Source: Paraconiothyrium sp. Pb-2020 | Lineage: Eukaryota > Ascomycota > Dothideomycetes > Pleosporales > Didymosphaeriaceae | Direction: 5' to 3' | Length of the DNA stretch: 64,000 nt | Assembly: GCA_022419385.1 (NCBI GenBank) | Contig: JAJUBI010000002.1 | Location: 4,774,001-4,838,000, forward strand | Part shown: positions 1-11,762 of the stretch, in pieces | Layout: each line of letters begins with the position of its first letter | How positions within the stretch are numbered: position 1 is the first letter of the stretch | Notes under the pieces: generated by a model | The model's database searches: none | Seen by the model: only the letters and a program-made list of their open reading frames with translations | Told to the model about the DNA's origin: nothing | Made by a program: the position numbers and the translations under genes

Positions 1-3000
1 CAGATACCAGATACCATCAATTTTAAAAGAGCGCGACATTCGTGAAAAGGCAGGAAGCACTGCCCGTAAGCCGCTATCTCTTCCAAGGCTGACAAAGCGA
101 TGCCCAGCAAGCACATACGAAGAGCCACTATGCGTTTTGTGTCCGAAAGCTGGAACAGACGAGACATAGCCGCTAAATTCATGTGTTTTGAGCGAAGAAG
201 ACGCAGAAGAGCCATCGACCACTCTTCAATGACTTTTAGAAATGTAACCGGGCAAGTGTGTGAAAGACCATAAGGCTGGCTCCGAGAAGCTCTTATATGC
301 CGGGTCCTCTGAATTGACTGGTGCTTGTGCACGGGAAACGACCCATGCAAGGTTCCATCCTTTTTTTCTCCCTCGAAACCGGGACCTGCGCAGAAGAGAC
401 ATGTTGTACGTGTCTATGCTTTTGAAAAGCGATTCTCAGCAAGAGGGCACTTCCATCAACCCAGACTTCAGGAGCTTTGTTGAGAACTCCGGACCAGAAA
501 AGGTCAAGGCATGTAGGCTTTGACTAGTGCTTCGTGGTTGGAGAGCTGGAGCAGAGGAGACATGGTGGATATGCGTGCTTATTTTTTCGTCCAGAATTAA
601 CGCAGAGGAGACATAAATTTTGCTGTATGTTGTTTTAGAGACGTACTCGCGCAAGTGTGTGGAGAAGTAGAAGGCGAGATCTGGGTGGCTTATGTATAGT
701 GCTCTGCTCGGTTGAGTGACGCCTTGCGGCCCGGGAAGCGACACATGGCGAGTCACAGCCACCTTTCGAAGCCAAAGCCAATGCAGAAGAGGCATGTATG
801 AAGTATTTCAAGGCTTCTCAACAGGGGTTCCCGGGAAGAGAAGGTCGCCATGGCGGCGAAGCCCGCGATTTTCGTTCTTTAGGGCACGATCCGACACGAC
901 CAGCCATGCTGGCGCCTGCGTCCGGTTTTTGCTGCAGGAGCCAGAGCATAGAAGTCATAATAACGATGTCGAAGATTTTGTAGAAGTTTTTCCATGCGGG
1001 TAGCAGTGTTATTTTCGAGAGTTCTTCTCAAGCTTGTGTGAAGAAGAAGATAAGCACAAGTCTTGCAAGTATTTATACTACTATCATCCGAATTGAACAG
1101 TGTTTGCATTCAAGAAGAGCACGTGAGCTTTTTCTGCGGTTGGATAAGGAACCAAGATAGAGAAGACATCGCATGTTGGTCTCATGTATCTACGTAACAA
1201 GGAAGTTAGAGAGATGTGGCTCCCGCGACATGTAGTCGATTACGTGAAAAAGACGCAACCCATGAGTTTTTCAGACTTAAGTTTGAATAGTGCTAGCGTA
1301 GCGGAGACATGCAGCTTGACATCCATGTCTTAGCAGACTCCGCACAAAGAAGACATAAGCTTCCTTGTTGTGGATTTTAGGGCAAGCGCTTAGCAAGTGT
1401 GCAGTAGAAAATGAGGTTGAGCACGCAACTGTTCATATACTGCTTTGCATTCGGATCGGACAGTGCCCGGCTTTCCATCGCAATCCTTTCCGGATACTTT
1501 TGCTGAACAAAAGTCCGCGCGGGAGACATTATGAGGGTTGTTTGGCTTTTGTGAGTGGATGTCGCGAAAAGGGCGCCTCCGCCATTGCCAGATCGTGAGT
1601 GTGATTTTAGAACGGGCGAGACCGGACGCAGCCAGCACATACGTTCGAAAATCATGGGTTTGGAAGCAGGCCCGGCACAGAGAAGACATCGAGTGAGCCC
1701 GCGGATATTTTAGCAGCGTCCGCTCAGAAGAGACATGGCGAGCACATCTGTGTCTTTTGAGTCGAAGGTGGAAGAAGTGTGCAGAGAGGAAGGCAAGTCT
1801 GGATAGAGGAAGTATTTATACAGTCCTCTGTCTGCTTTCGAATGTGCTTGCGTCGGCGGGCAGCACATAGCATCATCGTCCTAACCTTGGACAAGGGTTC
1901 GCGCCGGAGACCATGTAAATGAGCACATGCTTTTCGGAAAGTAAGCGCAAAGGCAGAGAACACCAGGAACATCGACGTTTTTTTCGTCGATTTGTATTGC
2001 ATAGAGTGATACCAGTCCCAGCCGAACATGATACCAGTTTGTGCCGTTTGTGAGACAAGGCCCGCAGCGGAGACATGGTTAGATGCAGATGTCTTTTGCA
2101 CAGGTCCAGCACGAAGACATGTTATCATGAGCTGTAGATTTTAGACTAACGTTTAGCAAGTGTGAAGAACACAAAGTGAAACAAAGACAGGTATTTATCC
2201 AGCTGTCTATCTGGTGATTATGCAAAGGCCTTGCGCTTGCCAGGAAGAACATGCTGCGTTGCGTGGGCTTCTTCTCAGAAGCCAACAGAGAAGAGACATG
2301 GCAGACATCATCATTGCTTTGGTAGAGTAGTCCTAAGGAACGGGAGGCACCTTCCCATGGTATGCTTGGCTATGATTTTTATCGGAGCAAGAGCGGAGCA
2401 GCCAAACAATCCAGCGTTCGAGAGCAGCAGCAGCAGAGACATCGATGTGTTCTCCAATCGCTTTTGAAGGCTCGACACGGAGACATGGACACTCTGAGAT
2501 GGAATTTTTAGAGCATGAGGTTCGGGTCTGGCATGAGGAGGTACAGCTGGCAAAGCAGATTTTTATACCGCTCTCTGCTACTCTGCATCGAACAATGTCT
2601 GTACTCAAAACGAATTAAATCTCCATATTCGTTGTTTTTCGAACAAGGACCAGCGCAGAAGAGACATGGAGAAGTCTTGATACACGTTTTGAGGGGGTGA
2701 CTTCCAGAGTTCGCAAGCCAAATCTCATAGCAGCGACTCTGGTTGAATTTCAGAGTGATTGAATCACTCCAACCAGACATAATAGGGTGAATAGTTGGTT
2801 TGTAGACCGAAACCCAGAGAAGGAAACATCATGGGGATCTAAATCATTTTGGACCCAGCGCAGGAGAGCCATGGCAACTGTCTCCGACTTCTTAGGAACC
2901 CAGCCCAGAAGACCCATAGCCTGTACCTCCACAAGTTTTAGCAACGAAGCTCACAAATTCGCGTAAAGAAAGTTGTACCGCTCGACCTGCGACAGAATTT

Positions 3001-3930
3001 ATACCGTTGCCTGCTAGCGTTGACGCGCCCGCCCCCCAAAGAAGAGTCTCATCAATGTCCTTTAAACATTTTGGGACAAGAACCTGCACACGACAGACGT
3101 ACGATCCTTTCGTTTACTCAGCTGCAAGCCTTCCTCGTTCGCCGCCATAGTCTTCTTCGTCTTGGTTTTCCATCAAGACTAGTCGCCAGACCTAGCCAGA
3201 CACACCAGCGACACTGCTCAACACACCCTCCTCGCGAACCCAGAGCAAACATATTCTGCCTTTGATCATTTTTGGACAACGCTCAGTCGTATCGTGGGGA
3301 GCCCCAGCTACCGCGCGCACGACGTCATGTACTCGAATACCAAACCATTTGCTCTACGCCCTACCGTAGCATAGAACCCCATGCCAACCCCATCGACCGC
3401 TTCATCCACCAAACCCCCTTTTCGCAAACTGATGCCCAGGCACTGCATAACCTCCTCAGACATTGACCTGCGAAGATCTTCACACATGCCTACGAGGAGC
3501 CCATACCACTCCGCCGCCTCCTCCATCCAAGATCCAGCAAAGACATCGCTTTTTCCTTCTCGTGTTCGGACAGAGAAGCGCCCAGACATGAATACAAAAA
3601 GGAAGCATTTCGAATTGTCGTGTCTGCATCCAACGACGAGCGCAACAAGGACCCATCAATTGATTTTAGAAGCCAAGGACAGCGCAAGCCCAGACATGAA
3701 TCCGGACTGGGAAGGTTTTTCGAATCATAGTGTCTGCATCCAACGACGCGCGCATAAAGTCTGGATATTTTACTTTTTAGAAGCCAAGGACAGCGCAAGC
3801 CCAGACATGAATTTGACGAGGAAGGATTTCGAAACATGCGGTATAAATTTTTGCGCTTTTCGAGCTCTACGCTCAGGTGCCGTGAAGACGTAAACACGTC
3901 GTATAGACAGCTTTTATACCTTCGAGGGAG
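1..3930. repeat. Decayed higher-order tandem repeat, unit about 380 bp, about eight units
   Basis: No credible gene is seen here. A motif resembling AGCAAGTGTG recurs near 253, 652, 1033, 1394, 1774, 2157, 2528 and 2941. It is followed 30-40 bp later by a TATA-like element (TATTTATAC with CTCTCTGC-type flank) near 291, 692, 1069, 1434, 1811, 2191, 2561 and 2998. Both series give the same period of roughly 360-410 bp. Between them each unit carries about three copies of a motif near GCGCAGAAGAGACATGG, at similar offsets (about +90, +240 and +285 from the TATA-like element). Examples are 1160/1303/1347, 1683/1726, 2064/2111, 2289/2432/2479 and 2657. Units are too diverged to align end to end by eye. 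Further TATA-like copies occur at 3842 and 3913. The left edge lies outside the window. Function is unknown. Confidence 0.75.
3560..3862. repeat. Short tandem repeat, unit about 110 bp, 2.5 copies
   Basis: The string CAGACATGAAT begins at 3583, 3691 and 3802, spacings of 108 and 111 bp. The second and third copies share a long block with the segment AGCCAAGGACAGCGCAAGCC just before it. The first two share a block reading GTGTCTGCATCCAACGACG after it. This is a younger, better conserved duplication at the right end of the 380-bp array. Its CAGACATG core resembles the GAGACATG core of that array, so it was probably derived from it. Confidence 0.8.
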
Positions 3931-4402
3931 AATGGTCTGCGCTTGACGATGAACACCATCATCACCACCCAAACCCATCACAAAAGTCAAGCACCAATCA
4001 AAATAAAGAGGAGAATTTGTACTCGCTACCAACATCTACATTTCCTTTATCCCACCCGCCCTCAATCCAGCCATGCACCACCCAATGATATAATACAAGC
4101 AAGGCCCAGTCGTAAAACCCACTGCAGCCGTCAGACTTTCCCAACCACCCCATCTATCCTCCAGAGTCCCATTGCCCCGCCATGCGCCAAACCCAAGTAC
4201 GTCCAAACACATAAAAATGAGCCGGAGCTGACCGAGGTGAGATGCTTTCGCAAAGACGAACGATCCAAAAAATGCAAGCGCAAGCGTAACAAGGAGAATT
4301 CAAGGAGAATTAAATGGCTAATGTTACAAACAATGTCGGCCGTAAAATCAAAGCAATGTGTACTTTTGGTCATGTCGACATGGGTCGAGCAGTTATCGAT
4401 AT
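3931..4402. other. Intergenic, 3' flank of CLU1
   Basis: This stretch of 470 bp is A-rich on the + strand and has no credible ORF. It contains the 3' untranslated region of the CLU1 gene on the minus strand. Nothing else was recognised. Confidence 0.6.
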
Positions 4403-7400
4403 CTATGAGGAAGCCTTCTGGGTCCTCCTCTTGGGGTTGGCCGCCGGAGTTCGCTTCTTAGGCGTCTTCTTCGGGCTCTCGCCCTCAATGTACTTCATCA
4501 GCTCGTCGATACTCCGCTGGTCGACACGGTTAGTGCCGCTTCGCGGGCGGTTCGCAGTCGTGGTCTCGTTGGCAGTCTGTCCTACGGCGGCCTGGGGGCG
4601 CAGAGCACCGCGGCTACCGAGCTGGAGACGGCGGATGCGGCCCGAAGCAAGGGCTTGCGTCTGCTTGGCTTGAGTTACAGCACTCGTGGTGAGTTGCTCG
4701 AGCCATTGCTCCGCCTCCTTCGTGTTGCGGTCCTCGGCGCCTAGGACCTCCTTGAAGATGTTGTAAGACTCGCGCATGCGGTTCATAGCACCGCGCATAT
4801 CCTTAACAAGCGCAAGCGACTGTGCGGTTTGAAAAAGGAGGGTAGCCGTGTTAATCGAGTTCTTGCCCGACACTTCTTCGCAGATCGAGAGGGAGGCTTC
4901 AAACCAGACCTTGGACTCGGGGAAGTTCTTCAAGGTCTGGAGCATCACTGCTGCGTTGTTGAGCGTCGTGATGGAGTCGGGGTGGTCGACGCCGTAGACA
5001 ACCTTCCACAGCTCCAAGGCGTGGCGGACATAGACGAGAGCGGTCCTGCCGTTGCCGGTAGCGTGCTCGAAAAGGGCGAGGTTGAGATACGCCAGAACAG
5101 TGTCGGTGTGGTCAATGCCGAGGGTGCGCTCAGATACGATGACAGCCTTGTGTGCGAGCTCAAGTGCTGCCGCCTTGTCATCCAAGTTGAAGAGCAAGTT
5201 TGACAATGTGTGGTAAACACGTGCAACTTCTGGGTGCAAGACACCGTAGATCTGCTCGTGCAGGGTAAGAGACTCCAAAAGAAGTTCTTGTCCTAGCTCC
5301 TTCTGATCCTGAGCGACAGACATGCGGCCCGCCTCGAGAGCCTCTTCTGCCAGCAAGCTTTTCGGCGAGGCCTCCTTGACGATTGGGACGATGTTGAGAA
5401 TATCGTCCGCGTGGAAAGTCTGCACAATTTGTGGCGCGGGACTAGCAGCGCGAGCAGGTGATGCAGTCTTGCCCTTCTTCTTCTTCCCTGAGGTGGAGTT
5501 GCCGTTGGCTGTAGGGACAGCGTTCGATGTTCCATTCACCACCGTTTGCTTCGTGAAACCGTACTCCTTGTTCTCGAGCTGCAAGCCAAGCTTCAGGGAG
5601 ATCTCACGAAGCATCTGCAATTGTTTGCCAGGCTCAATCCAAGCGTCATCGAGTTCAAAGCGGTACCTGAGAGCGACTTGGGCAACGACCTCCTTCTTGA
5701 CATCTTCGGGAGTCAGCTTTTCGAAGCTGAAGTCGTTCTCAGGGTAGAGTGACTTGAGGTCTGCATCGCACTCAGCTACAGGCTTCGCGTTCACCTCACC
5801 ACCAAGAAGGCAGTTGAGTAGGTGTGCGACGCATGGAGCGGCGAAAGGAGCAGATACATTGCGCAGCTTCGCGTTGGCGAAGTGCTTGAACCCACGAGCA
5901 ATCATCTCCTGGATTACGAGACGCCTGAGAGCCTGCAAGCGTGGGTCCTCCTTGTCGGAGAGTTCTGCTAGCTCACCAAGGTAGCGAATGTTGATACCCC
6001 GCTTGTGCAAAAGAGTGCTCAGGGATTGACCGTCCATTGGGAATCCAACATCACCGTCCTTGAGCTCCTGAATCAACCGCGGCATAACCTCAAAGAGCAG
6101 GTGGTTGCAGGCAGCGCGGACCTCGGCCTCGTCCTTGGCCCACTCGGCCTTGTCCTCGTCGGTTTGGGGGTGTTGGCCACAGAAAACATCTGGGTTGAGA
6201 GCATAGTGGAAGCCAGAAATGTCGACGCGGTCTTGATCCGCAGCTTCGGCCTCCTCCTTGGCGACCTCATCGGACTCGCCTTCAGACTTCTTGCTGCTTT
6301 CCTCCTCCTTCTTCTCCTTGGAAGCTTCGCCTTTCTTCTCGAGCTCCTTCTTCACGTACTCCCGAAGCTTTAAGCGGCCAAACGATTCCACAAGCTCAGG
6401 GCGCAAGGTTGCCATGCGGTGGGGGTAATCCTTGCCTTCCTCCTTCTCCTTCCCATCCTTGGACGGTTCGCTCCAGTGCTCCTCAATCCAGCTGACATCA
6501 ATGGGAGTGAGGCGGTAGAGGTCGAGGGCATATCGCCGCCCATCGGTACCAATAAGACCCTTGGTCTCGACACTACCTTCGAGCTCGTGTCGGACATTGT
6601 CCTTGTCCCATACAGGATGCTTCTTGACGCGGAGCGCCTTGGACAGCTGCTCGAACAGGGGAATGAAGGACTTATCATCTGCTACGATTTCCTTGCCTTC
6701 AACTGCGCCATAGTCGATCTGGTGCTCTCCCGGGTCACGCTGCTTGAAGATTCCCGGCACAATGCTCTGACCGACGATACGTTTGCCGAGATAGTCGACA
6801 ACGACCGTACCGGAGGTGAACAGGTTGGGGATGTCCAAGTTGTTGACGGCACGAACACCGAAGACATCCTTACCGACTGCCACACGCGCAGCCTCGTCAC
6901 CACCCTCAGTGCCAAAAGTGCCAACACCATCAGCGCCGAAAGAGTAGAAGATGTTGTTGTAGACGAAGATTTGCGCGTCCTTGGCCTCGGTTGGGTTGAG
7001 AGGAGCAATCTCTCCGCGGGCTACGAGCATAGCTCCGCGGGTCGCAGCATCATTGTAGTCGGCGAACAGCTTATTAGTAAGTCGTTCACGGAAAACACGG
7101 TCCTGGACAGCCTCCTTAGGCATCTCCCGAGTGGACTGAAATTCCTCATTCCAGTCTCGGAGCGTCTCGGTGTTCTCCACACCCGAAATCAGATAGCTCT
7201 CTTGAGTCCGTGCAAGATCGGGCTGATGTGTGGTATGCGTGGAATTAGGCGCAGGGACTAACCATGGGTTGGCGGGTATTGCGTTCGAGAGCTGGAAGAA
7301 AGTGAGTGGATCCCGCTTCTGGGTGTGCTCGAGGTATGACTGAAACGCTTGAGAGAAGGAGGGAGAGAGCTCTTCAAAAAGAGTCAGAAGCGAATGAGCT

Positions 7401-8399
7401 GAGTGTGCCTTGGGTGCCTGCCGAGGGGACGGGTCAAACTTGGCATTGGACGACTTATTGACATAGAAGCCCGCGACTGTCGATGTGATATGGTGCTGCT
7501 CGTTCTCGTTGGTAGTAAGAAGCAGATACAGAAGGTGACCCTTGGATCGCAGGTGGTACGGCGGGGGGTTCCATGGCGAGACAGAGATGGACTTGATAGT
7601 CTTTGGCGCAGGCTCCTGAGCTGGTGTTTGCAGTGTCTTAACCGAGCCACCAGCCTTGAAGTCGTAGTCGCTCAAAGGTGTCTGGTCGGGCTTATCCTCC
7701 TGTGCTTTTGACTCGTCCTGCCCAACAGTGTCGTGTAGCGACAACCCCGCTGAGATGCCGTGAAGAGCATCAGTGCGGTCACCTGCAGCGCCGATGAGCT
7801 CCCGTACACGGATGACGTGCATGCGTGCCTCTTTCTCGGTGTATGGGTCCTCAACGAGGGTCAAGACGGCATCGGGTTTGAGACCCGGTACCTCGGATAG
7901 CTCCACAAAATCATTGATGCGCTGGCCGTCCAACTCCAGATGAAAGCAGGAGTACTGGAACAGCTGGGGGGTCTCAATAATGGCCTGGCGGAGGTCTTGC
8001 ACCTGCTCCTGAGTCGAGATCTGCTCTTCATCAGCATGGTATCCCCTCTAACCGTGACTCAACATACAGTGATCGCGTGCTCGTATGGCGCATGCGGTAG
8101 CTTGACCGTTATCTGGAATATGTCTGCACCATCATCAGCTCACAGCTCTTCCTCAGGGTGCTTCATCGTCCGACGTACTCTCAGCGTGGCCATTGACAAC
8201 CTCCTCCCCTTTCTGCTCTGCGGCGCCCTCTCCGTTGGTCTGCTGGACAGCATTCGACTCGCCGGCTTCTGCTGCAAAGTACTGGTCAGCTTTCAATAGC
8301 TCCGACGGCCGCATGGTGTCCAAAAAGCGTAGTGTCCGGGGGCGTTGTGCGGGCGTGGATGTGCTCACCTGGCTTGGAAGCGTCATTGTTGGTAGACAT
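4403..8399 (-). CDS. CLU1: CLU1/CluA, clustered mitochondria protein (eIF3-associated), complete, 4 exons
   Basis: This is a clustered-mitochondria homologue, a cytosolic RNA-binding protein needed for normal mitochondrial distribution and co-purified with eIF3 in yeast. Exons are 8369-8399, 8179-8271, 8068-8123 and 4403-8020 on the minus strand. All introns are GT-AG and the joined frame encodes 1265 aa, close to the length of Aspergillus CluA. Order: a short acidic N-terminus, a CLU-N ubiquitin-like part with NDFVELSEV and EDPYTEKEARMHVIRVRELI (about residues 85-150), the CLU domain (about 340-580), a Lys/Glu-rich linker (about 610-650), the eIF3 p135-like region, TPR repeats (about 950-1130) and a basic tail. 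The start ATG at 8399 is the first in frame and leads into a 31-nt exon typical of such fungal genes. It is divergent from the P-loop ATPase gene at 9077. Confidence 0.93.
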
Positions 8400-9076
8400 G
8401 ATGGCGAAGAGGGAAAGTGCAAGTGGTATCCGATTACAACTCCAAGAGCGCAGCTATAGGAAGGAACGGCTTTCTACTGTAAAGATAATATACAGAATAA
8501 GAGCATTAATGTACAATGGACGCGTCAAGTGGAATGCGAGAAGGGAGACAGCTGGAGCTCGATGGTCCAAAACTTTTTCGAGGCGAGTCGTGGACACGGG
8601 CCCGCATCCCGCTAACCCGGGGCGTCTCCGACTCTGCCGAGCAGCCCTGTCCTTTCCATGCGGACGGCTGATGCGGCGCCGATTTGCGTAGGGGACGATG
8701 TGACGGCATTGCGCGCCTCTGGCATCGCATCGCTCTGGGAGCTGTGCAGGCGTCTCGGGCACCGCCAGCGCAGTCACCACGCTCCAAGGACGGCGGGATG
8801 CGACGACTGCGCGTGCCCGATCCATCCCGACGCTGCACTGGATGCACTGGCCAGTCCCAAGCCCCAAGTCCCCAGCGACACCCTGAAATTGCAATTCGGC
8901 GTCATGGCGGTCCGCCGCTTCACCTACAAGACCGCGCTGCGGCTCGCTGACCCTCAATTGCTGCTGGTAGCTGCGCACGCATGCCCTCCGTTTGAGATTT
9001 GATTGCTGTCGCCTCAACCGCGCGCGCAAGCCTTCCAGCGACTCGTGTGGGCCGCGCGACATAGCTGCGCGTCAAT
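8400..9076. other. Shared intergenic promoter region, CLU1 and P-loop ATPase
   Basis: This GC-rich 677-bp region lies between two divergently transcribed mitochondrial genes. Overlapping ORFs of up to about 200 codons occur on both strands. None resembles a known protein, and they look like chance ORFs of GC-rich DNA. No TATA box was recognised. Confidence 0.5.
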
Positions 9077-10895
9077 ATGTTTATGCGGCGCTGGTCCGCC
9101 CTCACCACTGCCATTGCGCGCGGCCATGTCTCGTTTCAACGCCAGCATCCATATCCCTCCTTTGTGCGGTTACGGCCGGCTGGTCGCGCAGCCTTGCAGC
9201 TCCAGCAGCCCTCATTCGCCCGACCGCTGACCGGCCAATCTGGTAGGATGAATACCGTGACGTGCGCACCGTACCATTCCTGACATGCACCGTAGGACCA
9301 CCAACGCCCGGCAACGATGCGCCTAATCCCGTCGACGATGCCACCGAACAGGCCAACGAGGAAGAGGAGGGCGGGAAATGGCAGAAGTACAAGGGCACGG
9401 CGTTCAAGATGTTCGAAGCAGCTGCGACGACCGGCGCCTCAATCTTGATCCTCGGCCTGGTCGGCTACAGCTACACGCGGTACTACAAGCACAATGTACT
9501 ATCCAAGATGGAGGGCGCCTTCACAACCGGCGATCCTGTCCTTGAGTTGGCCGCGTCCGGCAAAGAAGTTCCCCATGCACCGCACAAAGACACGCCCGGA
9601 ATTACCGACGAGGGTGAACACGACCGCTGGATACCCCGTGAGGAGCAAGCGCGCATTGATAGGATCATGCGCGGCGAAGAGAAGGGCCGCTACCATCTGC
9701 TCATTGGCGAAAAAGGCACCGGGAAGAGCTCCATGTGATCGAGGCCATGTCCAAGATAGATGGCGAAGGGGTTGCTATGTTGGAAGCGCACGCCGATCCT
9801 GAAATATTCCGCATTCGTTTGGGCCGTGCTCTAGATTTCGAGTATCACGAAGACAACATCGGAGCCCTCTTCTCAATCCGCGGACCGCGTGATGCGTCGG
9901 CGCTTCTGGACATCGAGCGGGCGTTCAACAAATTGGAGAAGGTCGCCCTGAGACGCCGCGCGCGCGTCGGCCGCCCATTGGTCTTGATCATTAACCAGGC
10001 TCATCTGATTAGGGATGATGAAGATGGTCGGGACCTAATAGAGCTCATTCAGCAGCGTGCCGAACAGTGGGCAGCTTCTAATCTTGCGACCGTCATCCTA
10101 AACTCGGACAAATATTGGGTATACGAGAGGCTGAAGCTCCATGCTACTCGCATGGAAGTAACCCAGGTGTCTGATCTCCCTAAGGACCGAGCCATGCAAG
10201 CCTTGAAGAACTACCGCATGAAGTACTGGAAAAAAGCCACCCCTGATTCTGTTCTCACGGAAGTCTACAACAGGATAGGAGGCCGTCTGACATTTTTAAA
10301 CCGCGTGGCCAAGGCTCAAGATATGATTGTCCAATGCGATGAGATCTGCGAGTTGGAAAAGACATGGTTTTTGAACAATTGCGGCATCCTTGGTATGGAG
10401 ATGGACGACGATGTCATGGACCAGCAGAAGTACGCATCAACAGCCATGGTTCTGGCTCTCGCGTTGTACAAGAAATACGAAGAGATGGATAAAACCTACG
10501 ACGATAAGAACGGCCATATCCTACCTGAGATTCCGCTCCATCAAGCGCGTTACATCATGACGCGCGCCGACTTCATCCGCCAGCACCACGAGCTGTCCAT
10601 CTTCGCTATTGACCGGCACGCTAAGGTCCGCGCCGACAGTGTGCCCATGCAGCGCGCTTTCAACCAAATATGCTCTGAACCTGGATTTGAAAAGTTCTTG
10701 GAGGCGACTCTGGATCGCATTGGCGATATCGAGAGCTTGGGGAGGACGAAGGAGCTTACCTTTAAGGATCTGTGGGAGGGTGGCAAATACAAGATCACGA
10801 GTAGGGACAAGAAGGGAAATGAGGTGGGCGTTGTTGAGATGGAGACTGTCAAGCCACCGGAGGACGACGACGACGGTGGTGACGACAAAGACTAG
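9077..10895 (+). CDS. Mitochondrial membrane-anchored P-loop (Orc1/AAA-like) ATPase, one frame break
   Basis: Exons are 9077-9242 and 9296-10895, with a 53-bp intron. The N-terminus is rich in Arg, Ser and Ala and lacks acidic residues, as in a mitochondrial presequence. One membrane helix follows (about residues 100-117, SILILGLVGYSYT). Next come a Walker A motif GEKGTGKSS (about 193-201) and a Walker B-like stretch PLVLIINQAHLI (about 281-292), with an acidic C-terminal tail. I recognise the type as a fungal AAA/Orc1-like P-loop ATPase of unknown role, not a named gene. Right after Walker A (about 9735) the frame breaks. The downstream frame resumes at once with IEAMSKIDGEG, and one additional base would give 588 aa. 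No intron can span the break. ATG 9077 is preferred, though 9083 is an in-frame alternative. Confidence 0.75.
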
Positions 10896-11762
10896 GGGAC
10901 ACCAATTGTGTCTGCAAACGACGTTGGGTTATGCACAGGACCCGGTCTTGATGGGAATGGAAAGCGCATGATGCGCAACATGAAGCCCAGCTATATGACC
11001 ACGCTGTACGATACGGATAGGTGTAGGTCTACTGGGAGGTCATGTCGGTTTTCAGGGGCAACGCCGGGATTGAGGGATGAAGATACCCTTCCTATGTCAT
11101 CACTGTATGCCTATTTTCTTTACTGTTTAACAACTTTCCAAATTTCATCATTTTATCATCTTGGTTCCTCTTGCCTAGTTTCCTAGCTTAGCATATAGCA
11201 TCTGCTATTAAATTCCTTCGGTTGTGTTCGACATTCATCGTACCTTCCCACTCTGGTCTTGTTGACATAACTCCTTCTGTCGAAACCATATGTCATACGT
11301 CACCGTTAACCGCAACATAAATTCGAAAATCGAGCCGCCGCGTTCCTTCTCGCCCTGCTGTCATTCACAGTGTTATCCATCACCCTGCAAGTCGGACTTC
11401 CCGCATGGCGGCGTGAGTCGCCAATTTTCAACCTTCTTAGTAACCGCGCTGCTACTCGACAAGATGCATCGAGCACACACAAGTACTTTTAGCCTCCACA
11501 GACCGGAATAACCGAACCTTCGAAGTCGTCGCTCGCTCACAGTAAGTCTCACCTCATTCACATCCCGCACATGCAGCAGCCGCTCCTTCCATCTTTGTTA
11601 GCACCACGCTATGAACCACGCTCTTCACTTCAACTTTATCCGTGCGCACGCCCGCTCTCCCGCTATATAACTGATAAAGCTCGCCTCACCTCAAGAGTCT
11701 TCGCTGTACCAGCGTCGTACGCGAACTTCGGACCGACCGCCCGCGACCCCTTCCTGCTCGAC
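10896..11762. other. Intergenic, promoter of the secreted protein at 11763
   Basis: These 867 bp between two + strand genes hold no credible coding sequence. The right part is pyrimidine-rich and contains the TATA box at 11664, annotated separately. Confidence 0.5.
11664..11670 (+). promoter_or_regulatory. TATA box of secreted protein gene
   Basis: TATATAA lies 93 bp upstream of the ATG at 11763, within a CT-rich promoter. The spacing allows a transcription start near 11695 with a short leader. This supports 11763 as the true start rather than an upstream in-frame ATG at 11571. Confidence 0.6.

Noticed and set aside
1..3930. CRISPR-like or prokaryotic repeat array
   Set aside because: Unit length, degeneracy and eukaryotic context exclude it; spacers are not uniform.
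3381..4035. Overlapping ORFs of 170-181 codons on both strands
   Set aside because: They run through the 110-bp tandem repeat, so the openness comes from repeated sequence; no family resemblance.
6419..7261. 280-codon + strand ORF
   Set aside because: It lies entirely antisense to the conserved CLU domain of CLU1 and has no domain of its own.
8454..9062. 202-codon minus-strand ORF between CLU1 and the ATPase gene
   Set aside because: GC-rich chance ORF with several equally long overlapping frames; no domain.
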